From assembly GCA_000156295.1 (NCBI GenBank), contig DS999224.1:132398-196397 (forward strand): a stretch of 64,000 nt of DNA, in the 5' to 3' direction. Source of the stretch: a marine gamma proteobacterium HTCC2148 (GTDB taxonomy: Bacteria; Pseudomonadota; Gammaproteobacteria; Pseudomonadales; Halieaceae). Shown here one piece after another: positions 16,868 to 26,070 of this stretch. Under the pieces are notes generated by a model. The model was given only the letters and a program-made list of their open reading frames with translations. It was not told where the DNA came from and searched no databases. The stretch's first letter is position 1. Each line of letters starts with the position of its first letter. Made by a program: the position numbers and the translations under genes.

Positions 16868-17654
16868 TTGTGGCATTCGTGATGGTGATAAATTGAGTGA
16901 GTTGGAGTGTTTCAGCCCTGGCTGCAGGGTCTATGCCCAGTGCTTCCAGTCCGTCACCGTTAATTAGGCCCTTTAAATTATTGCGCAGGGTCTTGCGACG
17001 TTGGGCAAAGGCGGTTTGCACCACCTTTCTGAGTTGGTTTCCGTCGCAAGCTGGCCAGGGTGATTGTTGGTAGGGTTTTAGCCTGACAATGGCCGACTGC
17101 ACTTTGGGCGGCGGATTGAATGCTTCAGGCGGTACATCGAACAGGTGTTCTACCTCGCATTGGTATTGGGTCATTATTCCTAGCCGTCCCCAGGTTTTGT
17201 TGCCGGGCTGCGCGGCGAGACGTTCAACCACCTCAAGCTGCAGCATAAAATGCATGTCTTCGATGATAGCGGCGTTTTCCAGTAGTTTGAAGATCAGCGG
17301 GGTGGAAATGTTGTAGGGCAGGTTGCCCACAATGCGCAGCTTCTTATCGCCGTCTACGAGAGAGGAAAAATCGAATTTAAGCGCGTCTGCGCTGTGGAGT
17401 TTAAAACCTTTGTGGATACTGAAGGCCGCCAGCAGACCGGCTATCAGGTCTCTATCGAGCTCGATCACATCAAGCTGGCAACCTGAGGAAACCAGGGCCT
17501 CTGTCAGGGCGCCCTGGCCGGGACCAATTTCAACAATGTGATCGCTTTCCCTGGACGCAATAGCGCCCGCAATACCCCCAATGACGCTATCGTCGGTCAG
17601 GAAGTTCTGCCCGAACCGCTTGCGCGGGGCATGTTGTCTGGGGGCCTTTGACAT
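16860..17654 (-). CDS. rsmA: 16S rRNA dimethyladenosine transferase
   Basis: A 264-residue SAM-dependent enzyme that dimethylates two adjacent adenosines near the 3' end of 16S rRNA. It shows RKRFGQNFLTDDSVI at the N-terminus, the SAM-binding loop VEIGPGQGALTEAL, the catalytic GNLPYNIST motif and the C-terminal AFAQRRKTLRNNL. It is normally the gene after pdxA, but here about 6 kb of surface-glycan genes separate it from pdxA, and it must therefore have its own promoter in the 123-base divergent gap before the ABC permease gene. Confidence 0.96.
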   Translation of the reverse strand: MSKAPRQHAPRKRFGQNFLTDDSVIGGIAGAIASRESDHIVEIGPGQGALTEALVSSGCQLDVIELDRDLIAGLLAAFSIHKGFKLHSADALKFDFSSLVDGDKKLRIVGNLPYNISTPLIFKLLENAAIIEDMHFMLQLEVVERLAAQPGNKTWGRLGIMTQYQCEVEHLFDVPPEAFNPPPKVQSAIVRLKPYQQSPWPACDGNQLRKVVQTAFAQRRKTLRNNLKGLINGDGLEALGIDPAARAETLQLTQFITITNATNV

Positions 17655-17699
17655 GCCGCCATTGTACCTGCTGTTGTGTTCATTACTACTGTTGCAGGA

Positions 17700-17724
17700 T
17701 GTTACATGGATGAATTCTGTTACA
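17700..17724. repeat. direct repeat TGTTACA in the rsmA/wzm divergent gap
   Basis: The heptamer TGTTACA occurs at 17700-17706 and again at 17718-17724, an 18-base period, in the region that must hold the promoters for both rsmA and the ABC exporter genes. The second copy contains a TACACT -10-like element for the plus strand. It may be a regulator site, but this is weak evidence. Confidence 0.25.
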
Positions 17725-17777
17725 CTTTAAATTGCGACAATTTAGAAATCACACACTTTTAGAAGCCCGCCTATTCA

Positions 17778-18554
17778 ATGACTGTCTCTCAGTACTTTCG
17801 CCTTATCAACATCCATGCCCGGATGTTACTTAAAGTGGATGCTAATACGTTCAAACTTGGGTTCCTGTGGTGGTTCCTTGAACCGCTGATGTGGGTGGGT
17901 GTGTTCTATGTGGTTTTTAACCTGATTCTGGACTCTCGCAAGGGCGGCGACTTCATGGTTTTTCTGACCTGCGGCAAATTTGCTTTTATATGGTTCTCTA
18001 AAACTGTGATTCAGGCGTCTGGCAGTATTGTTGCCAGCAAGGGCCTGGTTGGCAAAATCAATATCCCCAAGTCTGTCTGGCCGATGTCGGCGATTCAGGA
18101 GAGTCTTTACCGGCAGTCTTCGGTTTATTTGCTGTTGTTTGTGATCCTGGCTTTTTTTGGAATCTACCCAGATATCACCTGGCTCTGGCTGGTACCCGTA
18201 TTATTTGTAATGTACCTGATGATTGTGGCGGTTGGTTTGGCGGGGGCCTATATGGTGTGCGTAGTGCGCGATTTTCAGAAATTCATCACTCTGGGTATGA
18301 CTTTTCTGCTGTTCACTTCGGGGATATTCTGGGACGTGCGCGACGTGGGCAGTGAGGAAAAAACGCAGTTCTTGCTGGCGATAAATCCTCTCGCCTTTAT
18401 GCTGGATGCACATCGCCAGATATTAATGCATGACACTGCGCCTGCGGTGCTGCACCTGTTGCTGATCGGAGTAGGTGCTTCAATATTGATAGGGCTGATG
18501 CTTTTACTGATGCGTCGCTACAATCATTATCTCGCCTTAAAGGTGATCACATGA
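17778..18554 (+). CDS. ABC-2 type polysaccharide/polyol phosphate exporter permease (Wzm-like)
   Basis: A 258-residue permease with about six membrane helices. The N-terminus (FRLINIHARMLLKVDANTF) and the FLWWFLEPLMWVGVFY segment are typical of the Wzm/KpsM/TagG group, which moves undecaprenyl- or lipid-linked polysaccharide across the inner membrane. It overlaps the partner ATPase gene in an ATGA junction, so the two form one exporter. The gene reads away from rsmA and is part of the block inserted between pdxA and rsmA. The exported glycan is probably assembled by the glycosyltransferases of this locus; that link is inference. Confidence 0.9.
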   Translation: MTVSQYFRLINIHARMLLKVDANTFKLGFLWWFLEPLMWVGVFYVVFNLILDSRKGGDFMVFLTCGKFAFIWFSKTVIQASGSIVASKGLVGKINIPKSVWPMSAIQESLYRQSSVYLLLFVILAFFGIYPDITWLWLVPVLFVMYLMIVAVGLAGAYMVCVVRDFQKFITLGMTFLLFTSGIFWDVRDVGSEEKTQFLLAINPLAFMLDAHRQILMHDTAPAVLHLLLIGVGASILIGLMLLLMRRYNHYLALKVIT

Positions 18555-19318
18555 CAGCAGGGTCTGACAGAAAATTGATGTTGGAGCTCAAGCATGTGTC
18601 TTTGGATTATCACTCCAGTAAGGGCACATTTGACCATGGTGTACACCATGTGCTGAATGATGTTTCTTTCAAACTCTATGAAAACGAAACACTAGGTATT
18701 ATTGGCCGTAACGGTGTAGGCAAAACCACTAGCTTGCGCATAATGGCCGACATTCTTGCGCCAACACGCGGTGACATTATTACTCGTCGAGGAGCAACTG
18801 CGTCCTTGCTTACGCTGGGTCTAGGGTTTCGACCCGACCTCAGCGGTCGCGACAATGCGATGCTCTCTGCGGTGCTGCAGGGAGCATCAGAACGAGAGGC
18901 CATCGGTTTTCTCGAAGAGATTAAGGGTTTCTCCGAACTTGGTGATTCCTTTGAAGAACCGGTAAAAACCTACTCTTCCGGCATGCGGTCGCGGTTGGGT
19001 TTTACCACCGCACTAATGACCCACGTGGATATATTGCTAATCGATGAGGTGTTAAGCGTTGGCGATGCCCAATTCAAAGCGAAGGCCGAGCAAGCCATGA
19101 AAGAGAGGATTTGTGGTGAGCAAACGGTTGTTTTTGTATCTCACTCCGATTCCCAGGTGCAAAACCTCTGCGACAGGGTGATTTGGCTCGATAAGGGCAG
19201 TATTGCGGCACAGGGCGATCCTGAAACGGTGATTGCCCAGTACAGGGAATCGATACGCACTCAGACTCGAGCGAATAAAAAAAGACTTGCTGATGTCAGC
19301 ACTGACTTAAAGGCCTAG
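18551..19318 (+). CDS. ABC polysaccharide exporter ATP-binding protein (Wzt-like)
   Basis: A 255-residue ATPase. Walker A is IIGRNGVGKTT, the signature region is YSSGMRSRLGF, and Walker B is ILLIDEVLSVGD, followed by the H-loop VFVSHS. The sequence GLGFRPDLSGRDNAML between Walker A and the signature is characteristic of Wzt/KpsT/TagH proteins. There is no long C-terminal carbohydrate-binding domain of the kind that reads modified chain ends in some Wzt proteins, so export probably does not depend on terminal-residue recognition by this subunit. Its TAG stop overlaps the stop of the convergent 851-residue gene within a shared CTAG. Confidence 0.92.
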   Translation: MTAGSDRKLMLELKHVSLDYHSSKGTFDHGVHHVLNDVSFKLYENETLGIIGRNGVGKTTSLRIMADILAPTRGDIITRRGATASLLTLGLGFRPDLSGRDNAMLSAVLQGASEREAIGFLEEIKGFSELGDSFEEPVKTYSSGMRSRLGFTTALMTHVDILLIDEVLSVGDAQFKAKAEQAMKERICGEQTVVFVSHSDSQVQNLCDRVIWLDKGSIAAQGDPETVIAQYRESIRTQTRANKKRLADVSTDLKA

Positions 19319-21870
19319 TTAAGCTTGGCGGCAAGCAATATGCCGTTTTCCGTATCTAACACCACGGTATAAACCCGGTTCAGCCTGGAGCTGACTTGTC
19401 TGGCTGCAGTCTCCGCCACCAATGGTGTCTCCCCCGGTGCCAGTATGAGTGAGCGTACGATAATGACGTTGTCAGCGAGAATTTTTGGCATGGTGTCGAT
19501 AGTTGAGTCCTTGCGCACGTGGGCAGGTATAGGTAGCAAATGATACTTGGTGCGCAGAGCCTGCAAGTTCAGGTACTCCCTTTCGTTAACGATCAGCACA
19601 GGCTTATTACTGCCGCCGATAAAATTGGCGGCCTGCTCGGTAAATTCAAGTAATTCATGATCCTGCGCAATGTCGAGATGGACGTTGCGATGGGTGCTGT
19701 AGTATCTGCGAGTATCATCGGCTTGCTGGATGATGTTGATACTCCAGCGCAGGTCGAGGATTAGCCATGCCGATATTGCGCAAATGATGATGCTGGTAAA
19801 GGGTGATGTGTTTACTTGCCGCAGCAGTCCGGCCAACAGTGCGGTAATCAATAGCCAACCCGCCATTAAAAGGGGCAGTTTGATCGGCGACGATTCCGAC
19901 CCTGCGGACACGTAGTTAATTGATTTTTGCGACCAGTGAGACATTGTCGTCCAGTCTTGCAAGGTCAGTGATAGCATGTCTAATAAGGTGCGGGTGCAAA
20001 TCTTAAGTGAGCGTACCTCCACCTTCCGGTCTTCGTCTTCATGGAACAGTAGGCCAATTTCGGTGACTGTTCCTGTCCAGTTTGGTGACACATCCAGATT
20101 AATGGTTTTTTCCCCCGGTGCGCCTGTGTCGATGGAGTGGAGGTCTTCTTCGCCCGGGCCGTTGCGCCAGAAAAAGCGTCGCTCTAATCTATTTTCGCCG
20201 CCTGTATCCAGTTTTAATATCTTGGCTTGATCAGCATTGATGTGCACGCCGCCGCTGGATAAAACTGCAATACCACCATCAAAACGTGTGACAACGCCGG
20301 CGTTACCTATGATTTGACCGCCACCCACGACAATAGCGAGTTGCCTGGCATCGAAGCTTCTTGAGTGACCATTGGTCGCCGGGTATTGGCTTGCTAAATA
20401 GAAGCCAGCGATCAACACTGCCAACACTAGACCAACGGCGGGCACAGCCCAGGTTCGCTTGTTGGCTTTGTTTGCTTCGCGGTAACTAGATAATTCACGG
20501 GCACTCAGCAACAGTCCAAAAATTAATGCAGGCACCATGTGCATGGGTAGCCGATTAATCGCGGTCCAGTTTTTAGCCCAGAGGCCCTGTTCCGTAAAGG
20601 AAAAAATGGCTAATTGGGTCGCAACCAGTAGTAAAAACAGGCTAGCGACGGCGTGACGGAGAGGTCCTCGTGGCATTGCAAAAAGACCAAGGATGCAGAT
20701 GACGACCATGGACCACAAAAGGTGCCAGGTGCTGCTCTCGTAGAAATTGGCCCAGTAAGCGTCCGACAGGCTGAACTCCATAAGCCTGTAGTTGCCGATC
20801 ATCGGCACATAGATGCGGTCATTGTTGATGCCTAGCCCGCCGATGACCGGTAGGTCCACATAGTGGATGCCGCTAACCCAAGCTAGCGAGGCCATGGTAA
20901 CCAGGGCTAAAGTAATGATTGCTGAAAGACGGGGCCGTGTCGTGACGGCCAACAGTGCAAGGGCCACCATGAACCACACCATTCCTTCGTTTTTGACGGC
21001 GATGCCAAGCACAATTAGCATCAAGCCAAGGGCCTTGTGCCAGCGAGCACCGCGAACAATACCCCAAAGCAGAGCGACGAAGCCCAAGCCAGTGAAACTG
21101 GTTTGCCAGATGTCGGCTTGTCCGGCCAGGGCCAGATGCGAACCTATTAGGGGAATAGAGACCAGAAGATAGACTCCAAGCGCAGAGCTCCACCTAGGTA
21201 GCTCTGCTTCCCGGCAATGTCCGTAAAAAGCTAAAGCGAGGGCGACACCACAAAATAGCGTGGGGAAATTAATGAGTTGCTCATGCCATTGTCCCAGCGC
21301 GGTCGCCGCCCAGAGCGCGATCACCGAAACGAATTTTGGATAAGCAGCTCCGAAGGTATTGTAAGTAGCTGTCGCTTTCCCTTGCTCCCAGGCGACAGCA
21401 CTGTCTAGTGGCACGACATTGCCTAGATAAAACCAGGCCTTGCTACGGTACATCCAGGTTTGCCAGGCATCCCAGGGGAATACGGGGCGGTGCAGGACTT
21501 CAATCGCGACAAGCGCAAGGTGAACTGCTGCCCAGCCTGCAAACACCCAAAACAAGACTGCGTAAAAAGTGGAAGGCCTGCCATTGTGTGGCTGAAATGC
21601 CAGCCGTCGGCTCTTTATGAAAGCGACGCCACCGGAAAGTGAGACCAGGCCGATAATGCCAATGGGTAGACCGAAGCTGATGTATCCCAGCAGCCAGGAC
21701 TGCGCAAGCAATAGGCCATTTACACCCGCCATACCCAGTAAAAAGGCATATCCTAGTTGGCGAAGCTTGTGCGCGGGTTGGGGGTTAAGACGAGATTCGA
21801 TCGCCGCGAGCCAAAAATACGCTCCCATCCAGGGAAGCAGCAGGCTGAGCATGAGTTTCAGGATATCCAT
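19315..21870 (-). CDS. very large membrane protein, GT-C-like, with a beta-rich extracytoplasmic insert
   Basis: An 851-residue protein not assigned to a named family. Residues 1-470 hold roughly a dozen hydrophobic segments. The first large loop has RPVFPWDAWQTWMYRSKAW, with the acidic residue and aromatic setting typical of GT-C transferases. Residues about 480-640 are soluble and rich in short beta stretches (for example GTVTEIGLLFHEDEDRKVEVRSLKI in part), resembling the carbohydrate-binding beta-sandwich seen in some membrane transferases. Two more hydrophobic segments and a soluble tail of about 140 residues follow. It is probably a periplasm-facing glycosyltransferase for the exported or lipid-linked glycan. 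It lies 16 bases after the 605-residue gene on the same strand and ends inside the Wzt-like gene's stop codon. Confidence 0.65.
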   Translation of the reverse strand: MDILKLMLSLLLPWMGAYFWLAAIESRLNPQPAHKLRQLGYAFLLGMAGVNGLLLAQSWLLGYISFGLPIGIIGLVSLSGGVAFIKSRRLAFQPHNGRPSTFYAVLFWVFAGWAAVHLALVAIEVLHRPVFPWDAWQTWMYRSKAWFYLGNVVPLDSAVAWEQGKATATYNTFGAAYPKFVSVIALWAATALGQWHEQLINFPTLFCGVALALAFYGHCREAELPRWSSALGVYLLVSIPLIGSHLALAGQADIWQTSFTGLGFVALLWGIVRGARWHKALGLMLIVLGIAVKNEGMVWFMVALALLAVTTRPRLSAIITLALVTMASLAWVSGIHYVDLPVIGGLGINNDRIYVPMIGNYRLMEFSLSDAYWANFYESSTWHLLWSMVVICILGLFAMPRGPLRHAVASLFLLLVATQLAIFSFTEQGLWAKNWTAINRLPMHMVPALIFGLLLSARELSSYREANKANKRTWAVPAVGLVLAVLIAGFYLASQYPATNGHSRSFDARQLAIVVGGGQIIGNAGVVTRFDGGIAVLSSGGVHINADQAKILKLDTGGENRLERRFFWRNGPGEEDLHSIDTGAPGEKTINLDVSPNWTGTVTEIGLLFHEDEDRKVEVRSLKICTRTLLDMLSLTLQDWTTMSHWSQKSINYVSAGSESSPIKLPLLMAGWLLITALLAGLLRQVNTSPFTSIIICAISAWLILDLRWSINIIQQADDTRRYYSTHRNVHLDIAQDHELLEFTEQAANFIGGSNKPVLIVNEREYLNLQALRTKYHLLPIPAHVRKDSTIDTMPKILADNVIIVRSLILAPGETPLVAETAARQVSSRLNRVYTVVLDTENGILLAAKLN

Positions 21871-21886
21871 TTCCTGTTGTGTCCTT

Positions 21887-23704
21887 TTAGCCGGTTTTGG
21901 TTATTTGCCCAGTGGCCTTGCGTGCGGCTTCTCTTATTGCGACCCACGCACTCAATGCACCCGAAAACCCAGCAGCATAATCTCTAAATTCCCCAAGTAG
22001 AGATTCGGCTGACGCCCCCTCTGGCAGACCTTTTATATCAGTGATCTCGTCGAGCTGTTGCATGGATTGATTGACGTTACTCGCACTCTCCTCCAGCCAA
22101 CCCTGCCATTCGGGTGCTCTTATCGTACCATCCTTGAGCAATTCGTCTAGCTGAACCTGATCCAGTCCCTGAAGCTCTGCAACTTCTCTTCGATAGATGG
22201 ACTTAAGTCCTCTGCTATCTGTTTCTGAAAGCCGTTTTGCCATCGCAGCCAGGCCGGCGAGGCGTGCCTCGGGGCTGATACCTGCTTGATAGTCAGTGTG
22301 ATCAGTCACGTATTTGCCAATATTCAGGCGACCTTTGCCGCTGTTGGGTTCGTGCTCAGTTGACTCTTTTCGTTCATCAACGGGGATATGGGGTACGCAG
22401 AAGTCGTAGTGCAAAACCGCAGAATTCGGGTGTAAATACTCGGTCATCGAACCGAACAGGTAGTCCTCGCCGCGAAAAACCGGGAAATAAGGTGGCAACA
22501 GCTGTGAATTATCGAGGCCTGTAACCTGCGACATGACGGCCATTTTGTCGAAGCATGGGCGAGGGTAACCCATCCAGTAGTTGCGTCCGGTCAGGGCGCC
22601 CTGCAGACCGCCAGGAAAAGACATGAGTCTTTGTAATGAATCTCCGCCTGAAAAATAAAGCCAGGCTGTATTGGGTGAGCCGGGGTCGCCCAGGGTGCCG
22701 CTCTGCGTGACAAGAACCGGTGATCCCGCATCCCACAAAACAAATGAGCCCGAGTTTGCGTCGGCCAGGTCTTCAGGGGCTATGGGCTTGTCGCCCAATT
22801 TGCGAGCGGCTTGACCAATGGTAAGGCCCAGGCACTGGGCGTGCCCTGACAGGGGGTCTAGTTCAGCAGGTAGCGCGTTGGCCAGCATCGCTTGCTGGTT
22901 GGCGTAAAAATCTACCTCTCTTTCTACAGGGCGAAATTCAATGCCTGCTTTTTTATGGGGCGACTGGAATGCGTTGCAGATAACGTCATCGTCCATGACG
23001 ATAGCTCGACAGCCCACCGAGAGTAACAAGCTCAGGTTACGAGCGACGCCGTAGGTTTTGTGTTCCGTCCATTTTTCACGATCGATCAGGAAACGTATTC
23101 CATTTTCCTGATCTGGCCGCTCAGTGATCAGGGCATCCATAAATTCCCTGGCTTCATCGGCTCCGAAGTAATGCATGTCTCGGGGCGAGGTCAGGTTGAA
23201 TCGTTCTACCGCATCGCGGTTTTGGCCTGCGTTTGCCTGGTCGCGAGAATCATCGATCAAGAACAGGGATTCATGCCGGGTCAGGTTGCCCGTGCGGAGC
23301 ATAGATTCCAGTAATCGCTCCACGGCAGTGGGGCGATCGCAGGTAATGATGAAAACCCGGGTAGTGGGGAGATCGACAGGCGCAGCAACTTGGGCGTTCA
23401 GTCGCTCGCATACGGATTCAGCGGTCACCAGTAGGCTCGCATCTTTGAGCATGTTGAGCACGTTCATCACGTCAGCCTGCTGGCCGGCGAGTTCTGGTAC
23501 TGATGAGGCTAGTACGTCAGCATGATTTTCCAGGGTGCGAAACTTGCGACACAGCTGCATGGCATGTGCGACCGGTGCCCCGACTAAAAGCTGCGCATCG
23601 CTGAACTTATCCATAAGCATCGCAGCGCCGTTGAACATTGGCACCACCTCGCATTCAGTAAAGGCGTAAAGGCCGGAGGGGGCGATGGTTTGGACGTCGG
23701 TCAT
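21887..23704 (-). CDS. GT-A-like glycosyltransferase with possible PqqD/RRE-like N-terminal domain, function unknown
   Basis: A 605-residue soluble protein with no hydrophobic helix. Residues about 1-105 (FNGAAMLMDKFSDAQLL, then a helix, then LNMLKDASLLVTAES) resemble the winged-helix PqqD/RRE fold that binds peptides or guides partners; this match is by eye and weak. Residues about 113-440 look like a GT-A domain: RVFIITCDRPTAVERLLESM, LIDDSRD, and the acidic metal site AIVMDDDVICN. The last 140 residues are helical. Such proteins are probably sugar transferases of surface-glycan assembly, but donor and acceptor cannot be read. It lies 73 bases downstream of pdxA on the same strand and could share the lptD-surA-pdxA transcript. 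Confidence 0.6.
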   Translation of the reverse strand: MTDVQTIAPSGLYAFTECEVVPMFNGAAMLMDKFSDAQLLVGAPVAHAMQLCRKFRTLENHADVLASSVPELAGQQADVMNVLNMLKDASLLVTAESVCERLNAQVAAPVDLPTTRVFIITCDRPTAVERLLESMLRTGNLTRHESLFLIDDSRDQANAGQNRDAVERFNLTSPRDMHYFGADEAREFMDALITERPDQENGIRFLIDREKWTEHKTYGVARNLSLLLSVGCRAIVMDDDVICNAFQSPHKKAGIEFRPVEREVDFYANQQAMLANALPAELDPLSGHAQCLGLTIGQAARKLGDKPIAPEDLADANSGSFVLWDAGSPVLVTQSGTLGDPGSPNTAWLYFSGGDSLQRLMSFPGGLQGALTGRNYWMGYPRPCFDKMAVMSQVTGLDNSQLLPPYFPVFRGEDYLFGSMTEYLHPNSAVLHYDFCVPHIPVDERKESTEHEPNSGKGRLNIGKYVTDHTDYQAGISPEARLAGLAAMAKRLSETDSRGLKSIYRREVAELQGLDQVQLDELLKDGTIRAPEWQGWLEESASNVNQSMQQLDEITDIKGLPEGASAESLLGEFRDYAAGFSGALSAWVAIREAARKATGQITKTG

Positions 23705-23777
23705 GTGGGGCTCTTGTCGGGGAAAAGAGGGAGTTTAGAGGGGGTAGGGTTGGCTGTAAACCGCAGAGGGCAGGCCC

Positions 23778-24770
23778 TTAGCTGGTTTGAGTTGATTGGC
23801 TCATATCGATAGCCATTCGCAGAGCAGATTTAAGGCTGCCGGTATCAGCCCTTCCTGAACCAGCTAGATCAAGGGCAGTACCGTGATCCACCGAAGTGCG
23901 AATAACAGGAAGCCCCAGCGTTACATTCACCGCTTCACCGAAACTTGTGTATTTCAGGGTGGGAAGGCCCTGGTCATGGTACATGGCCAGCACTGCATCG
24001 CAGTTGGACAGTACTTTCGGATTAAAGGCGGTATCTGCCGGGAGCGGGCCCTGTAACTGCATGCCGGCATCGCGCAGTTTCTCTAGCACCGGGATGATGA
24101 TATCCAGTTCTTCCCGACCCATGTGACCGCCTTCGCCGGCGTGCGGGTTGAGCCCTAGTACAGCTATTTTCGGGCTAGCCAGGCCAAATTTGCTTTGCAG
24201 GTCGCGGTGGAGGATGTTCAGGGTATCTTCCAGCATGTCAGCATTAATGGCGTCGGCAACGTCGCGCAGGGGCAGGTGGGTAGTAGCGAGGGCGACACGC
24301 ATCTCCTTGCTGGCCAACATCATCACAACGCTGCGGGTATCGGTGGCCTCCGCGAGCAGCTCGGTGTGGCCTGAAAACGGGATGCCGGCTTCATTGATGA
24401 CTGATTTTTGCACTGGGGCAGTAACCATGGCGTTGCAGCGGCCAGCAAGGCAGGCGTCCACCGCCGCGTGCAGCGTGTTGACGACATAGCTGGCGTTGGC
24501 CGGGTCTGGTTGGCCGGGTTTGCAGGGCACGGTCAGGCTGACGGGATAGACTTGCAGGGTGCCCGGTTGATGAGGACTCGGCTCGCCTAATGGACCATCT
24601 ATAACTTGTATCTCAACTTCGAGATCGAGAATTTTGGCGCGCTCTCGCATCAGCTGCGGGTCACAAATGGCGACTAATTCGGCATTCCAGGCGTGTTGGG
24701 CGATGGCGAGCGTTACATCGGGGCCGATGCCGGCGGGCTCACCAGGCGTCAGGGCGATTCTGGGGATCAC
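23778..24770 (-). CDS. pdxA: 4-hydroxythreonine-4-phosphate dehydrogenase
   Basis: A 330-residue NAD-dependent enzyme of vitamin B6 (pyridoxal phosphate) synthesis. It shows the N-terminal [24 protein letters not shown], the metal ligands in TTHLPLRDV and [14 protein letters not shown], and [15 protein letters not shown] near the C-terminus. The length matches E. coli PdxA (329). It lies 22 bases after surA, in the standard order lptD-surA-pdxA. The usual next gene, rsmA, is missing here and lies 6.1 kb further on. Confidence 0.96.
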   Translation of the reverse strand: MIPRIALTPGEPAGIGPDVTLAIAQHAWNAELVAICDPQLMRERAKILDLEVEIQVIDGPLGEPSPHQPGTLQVYPVSLTVPCKPGQPDPANASYVVNTLHAAVDACLAGRCNAMVTAPVQKSVINEAGIPFSGHTELLAEATDTRSVVMMLASKEMRVALATTHLPLRDVADAINADMLEDTLNILHRDLQSKFGLASPKIAVLGLNPHAGEGGHMGREELDIIIPVLEKLRDAGMQLQGPLPADTAFNPKVLSNCDAVLAMYHDQGLPTLKYTSFGEAVNVTLGLPVIRTSVDHGTALDLAGSGRADTGSLKSALRMAIDMSQSTQTS

Positions 24771-24792
24771 AGGATTTGGTCATCCCCGTGCG

Positions 24793-26070
24793 TCACTTAA
24801 TATCCACAAAAGCTTCATCACGAATCTGTCTTAGCCAGGCGTCCAACTCTTCCTGGTACTTGCGGTTGTGCAGGTAATTCATGGCCATGTTTTTGGTGGC
24901 AGTGTCGGTCATGTCCTCGTCTCGACGATCCAGCACTTCCAGTACGTGCCAGCCGAATTGGCTTTTAACCGGATCGGATATCTCTCCCACTGCTGTAATT
25001 TGCATGGTTTGCTCAAATTCGGGCACCATCTGGCCGGGGTCAGTCCATCCGAGGTCGCCGCCTTCCTGTGCTGAGCCAATATCTTCAGAGTATTCCCTGG
25101 CCAAATCGGCAAAGTCTTCGCCGTCTTCGGCGCGAGCTTTCAAGCTGGTCACCAGTGCTTTGGCCTGGCCGTCGGTCATGATTTCCGATGGCTTGACCAG
25201 AATATGGCGAACCTTGGTCTGGCTCACCATCATGTTTTCACCGCCGCGGCGGTCTGCCATGTGCACCAGGTGGAAACCGCTATCGGACTTTACCAGTGTG
25301 GTTTTACCCTTGCTCAGTCCCGGCGCTACGTCCGAGAACAGTGATGGCAGGTCATCCAGCTTGCGCCATCCCAGGTTGCCGCCGGTAAAATTGTAGGGAC
25401 CGGGGGCACTGACTACCTCGTCAAACGGCGCGCCGGCACTTATTTCTTCGAGCAATCGCGTCACATAAGCTTCCGCGCGCTCAACTTCAGCCGCTGGCGC
25501 ACCAGGTGATACCGCTAATAATGCATGCATTATCTGGTATTCAGGTTGAGTCAGCTTTTGCCCTTCTTCGGTGGCAAGAAAGTTTTCTACTTCCTGTTCC
25601 GTGATCTCAATCCGTTGATTAACGTTACCCTGCTGAACCCGCTGGATGATCAATTCCTTGCGAATTTGCTCGCGCATAACCTGGTAAGACTGGCCTTGTT
25701 GCTCCAGGGCCATGCGGAACTGATCCAGGCTTAAGCCGTTTTGCGCGGCAACCCGTTGCATGGCACCGTTTAACTGAGTGTCGGAAATACGCACACCTAC
25801 GCGCGCACCCTTTTGCATCTGAATGCTTTCCAAAATCAGTCTGTCCAGGGTCTCCCTGATCAAAACATCCTCAGGAGGCATCTCTACTCCCCGAGTGCTG
25901 ATGTTCTCGGTGACGGATGTCATTCGCTCGCGCAGTTCGCTGGCCATGATGATGTCATCTTCAACGACGGCGATCACCTGGTCCAGCATCTGGGTTTCTG
26001 CCCGGGCAAGGCCGGTGGCAAGTGCGGAAGCTGTCAGGCAAGTGCCCAACAGCATGGCTTTAATATTCAC
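24793..26070 (-). CDS. surA: periplasmic chaperone and peptidyl-prolyl isomerase
   Basis: A 425-residue protein that escorts outer-membrane proteins through the periplasm. It has an N-terminal signal peptide (hydrophobic core ending ATGLARAET), a helical SurA N-domain with EDDIIMASELRERM, then two parvulin domains: one around YQIMHALLAVSP to GFHLVHMADRRGG and one around VRHILVKPSEIM to GWHVLEVLDRRDED. The length matches E. coli SurA (428). Its start overlaps the end of lptD by 11 bases. LptD is itself a SurA-dependent outer-membrane protein, which suits the coupling. Confidence 0.95.
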   Translation of the reverse strand: MNIKAMLLGTCLTASALATGLARAETQMLDQVIAVVEDDIIMASELRERMTSVTENISTRGVEMPPEDVLIRETLDRLILESIQMQKGARVGVRISDTQLNGAMQRVAAQNGLSLDQFRMALEQQGQSYQVMREQIRKELIIQRVQQGNVNQRIEITEQEVENFLATEEGQKLTQPEYQIMHALLAVSPGAPAAEVERAEAYVTRLLEEISAGAPFDEVVSAPGPYNFTGGNLGWRKLDDLPSLFSDVAPGLSKGKTTLVKSDSGFHLVHMADRRGGENMMVSQTKVRHILVKPSEIMTDGQAKALVTSLKARAEDGEDFADLAREYSEDIGSAQEGGDLGWTDPGQMVPEFEQTMQITAVGEISDPVKSQFGWHVLEVLDRRDEDMTDTATKNMAMNYLHNRKYQEELDAWLRQIRDEAFVDIK

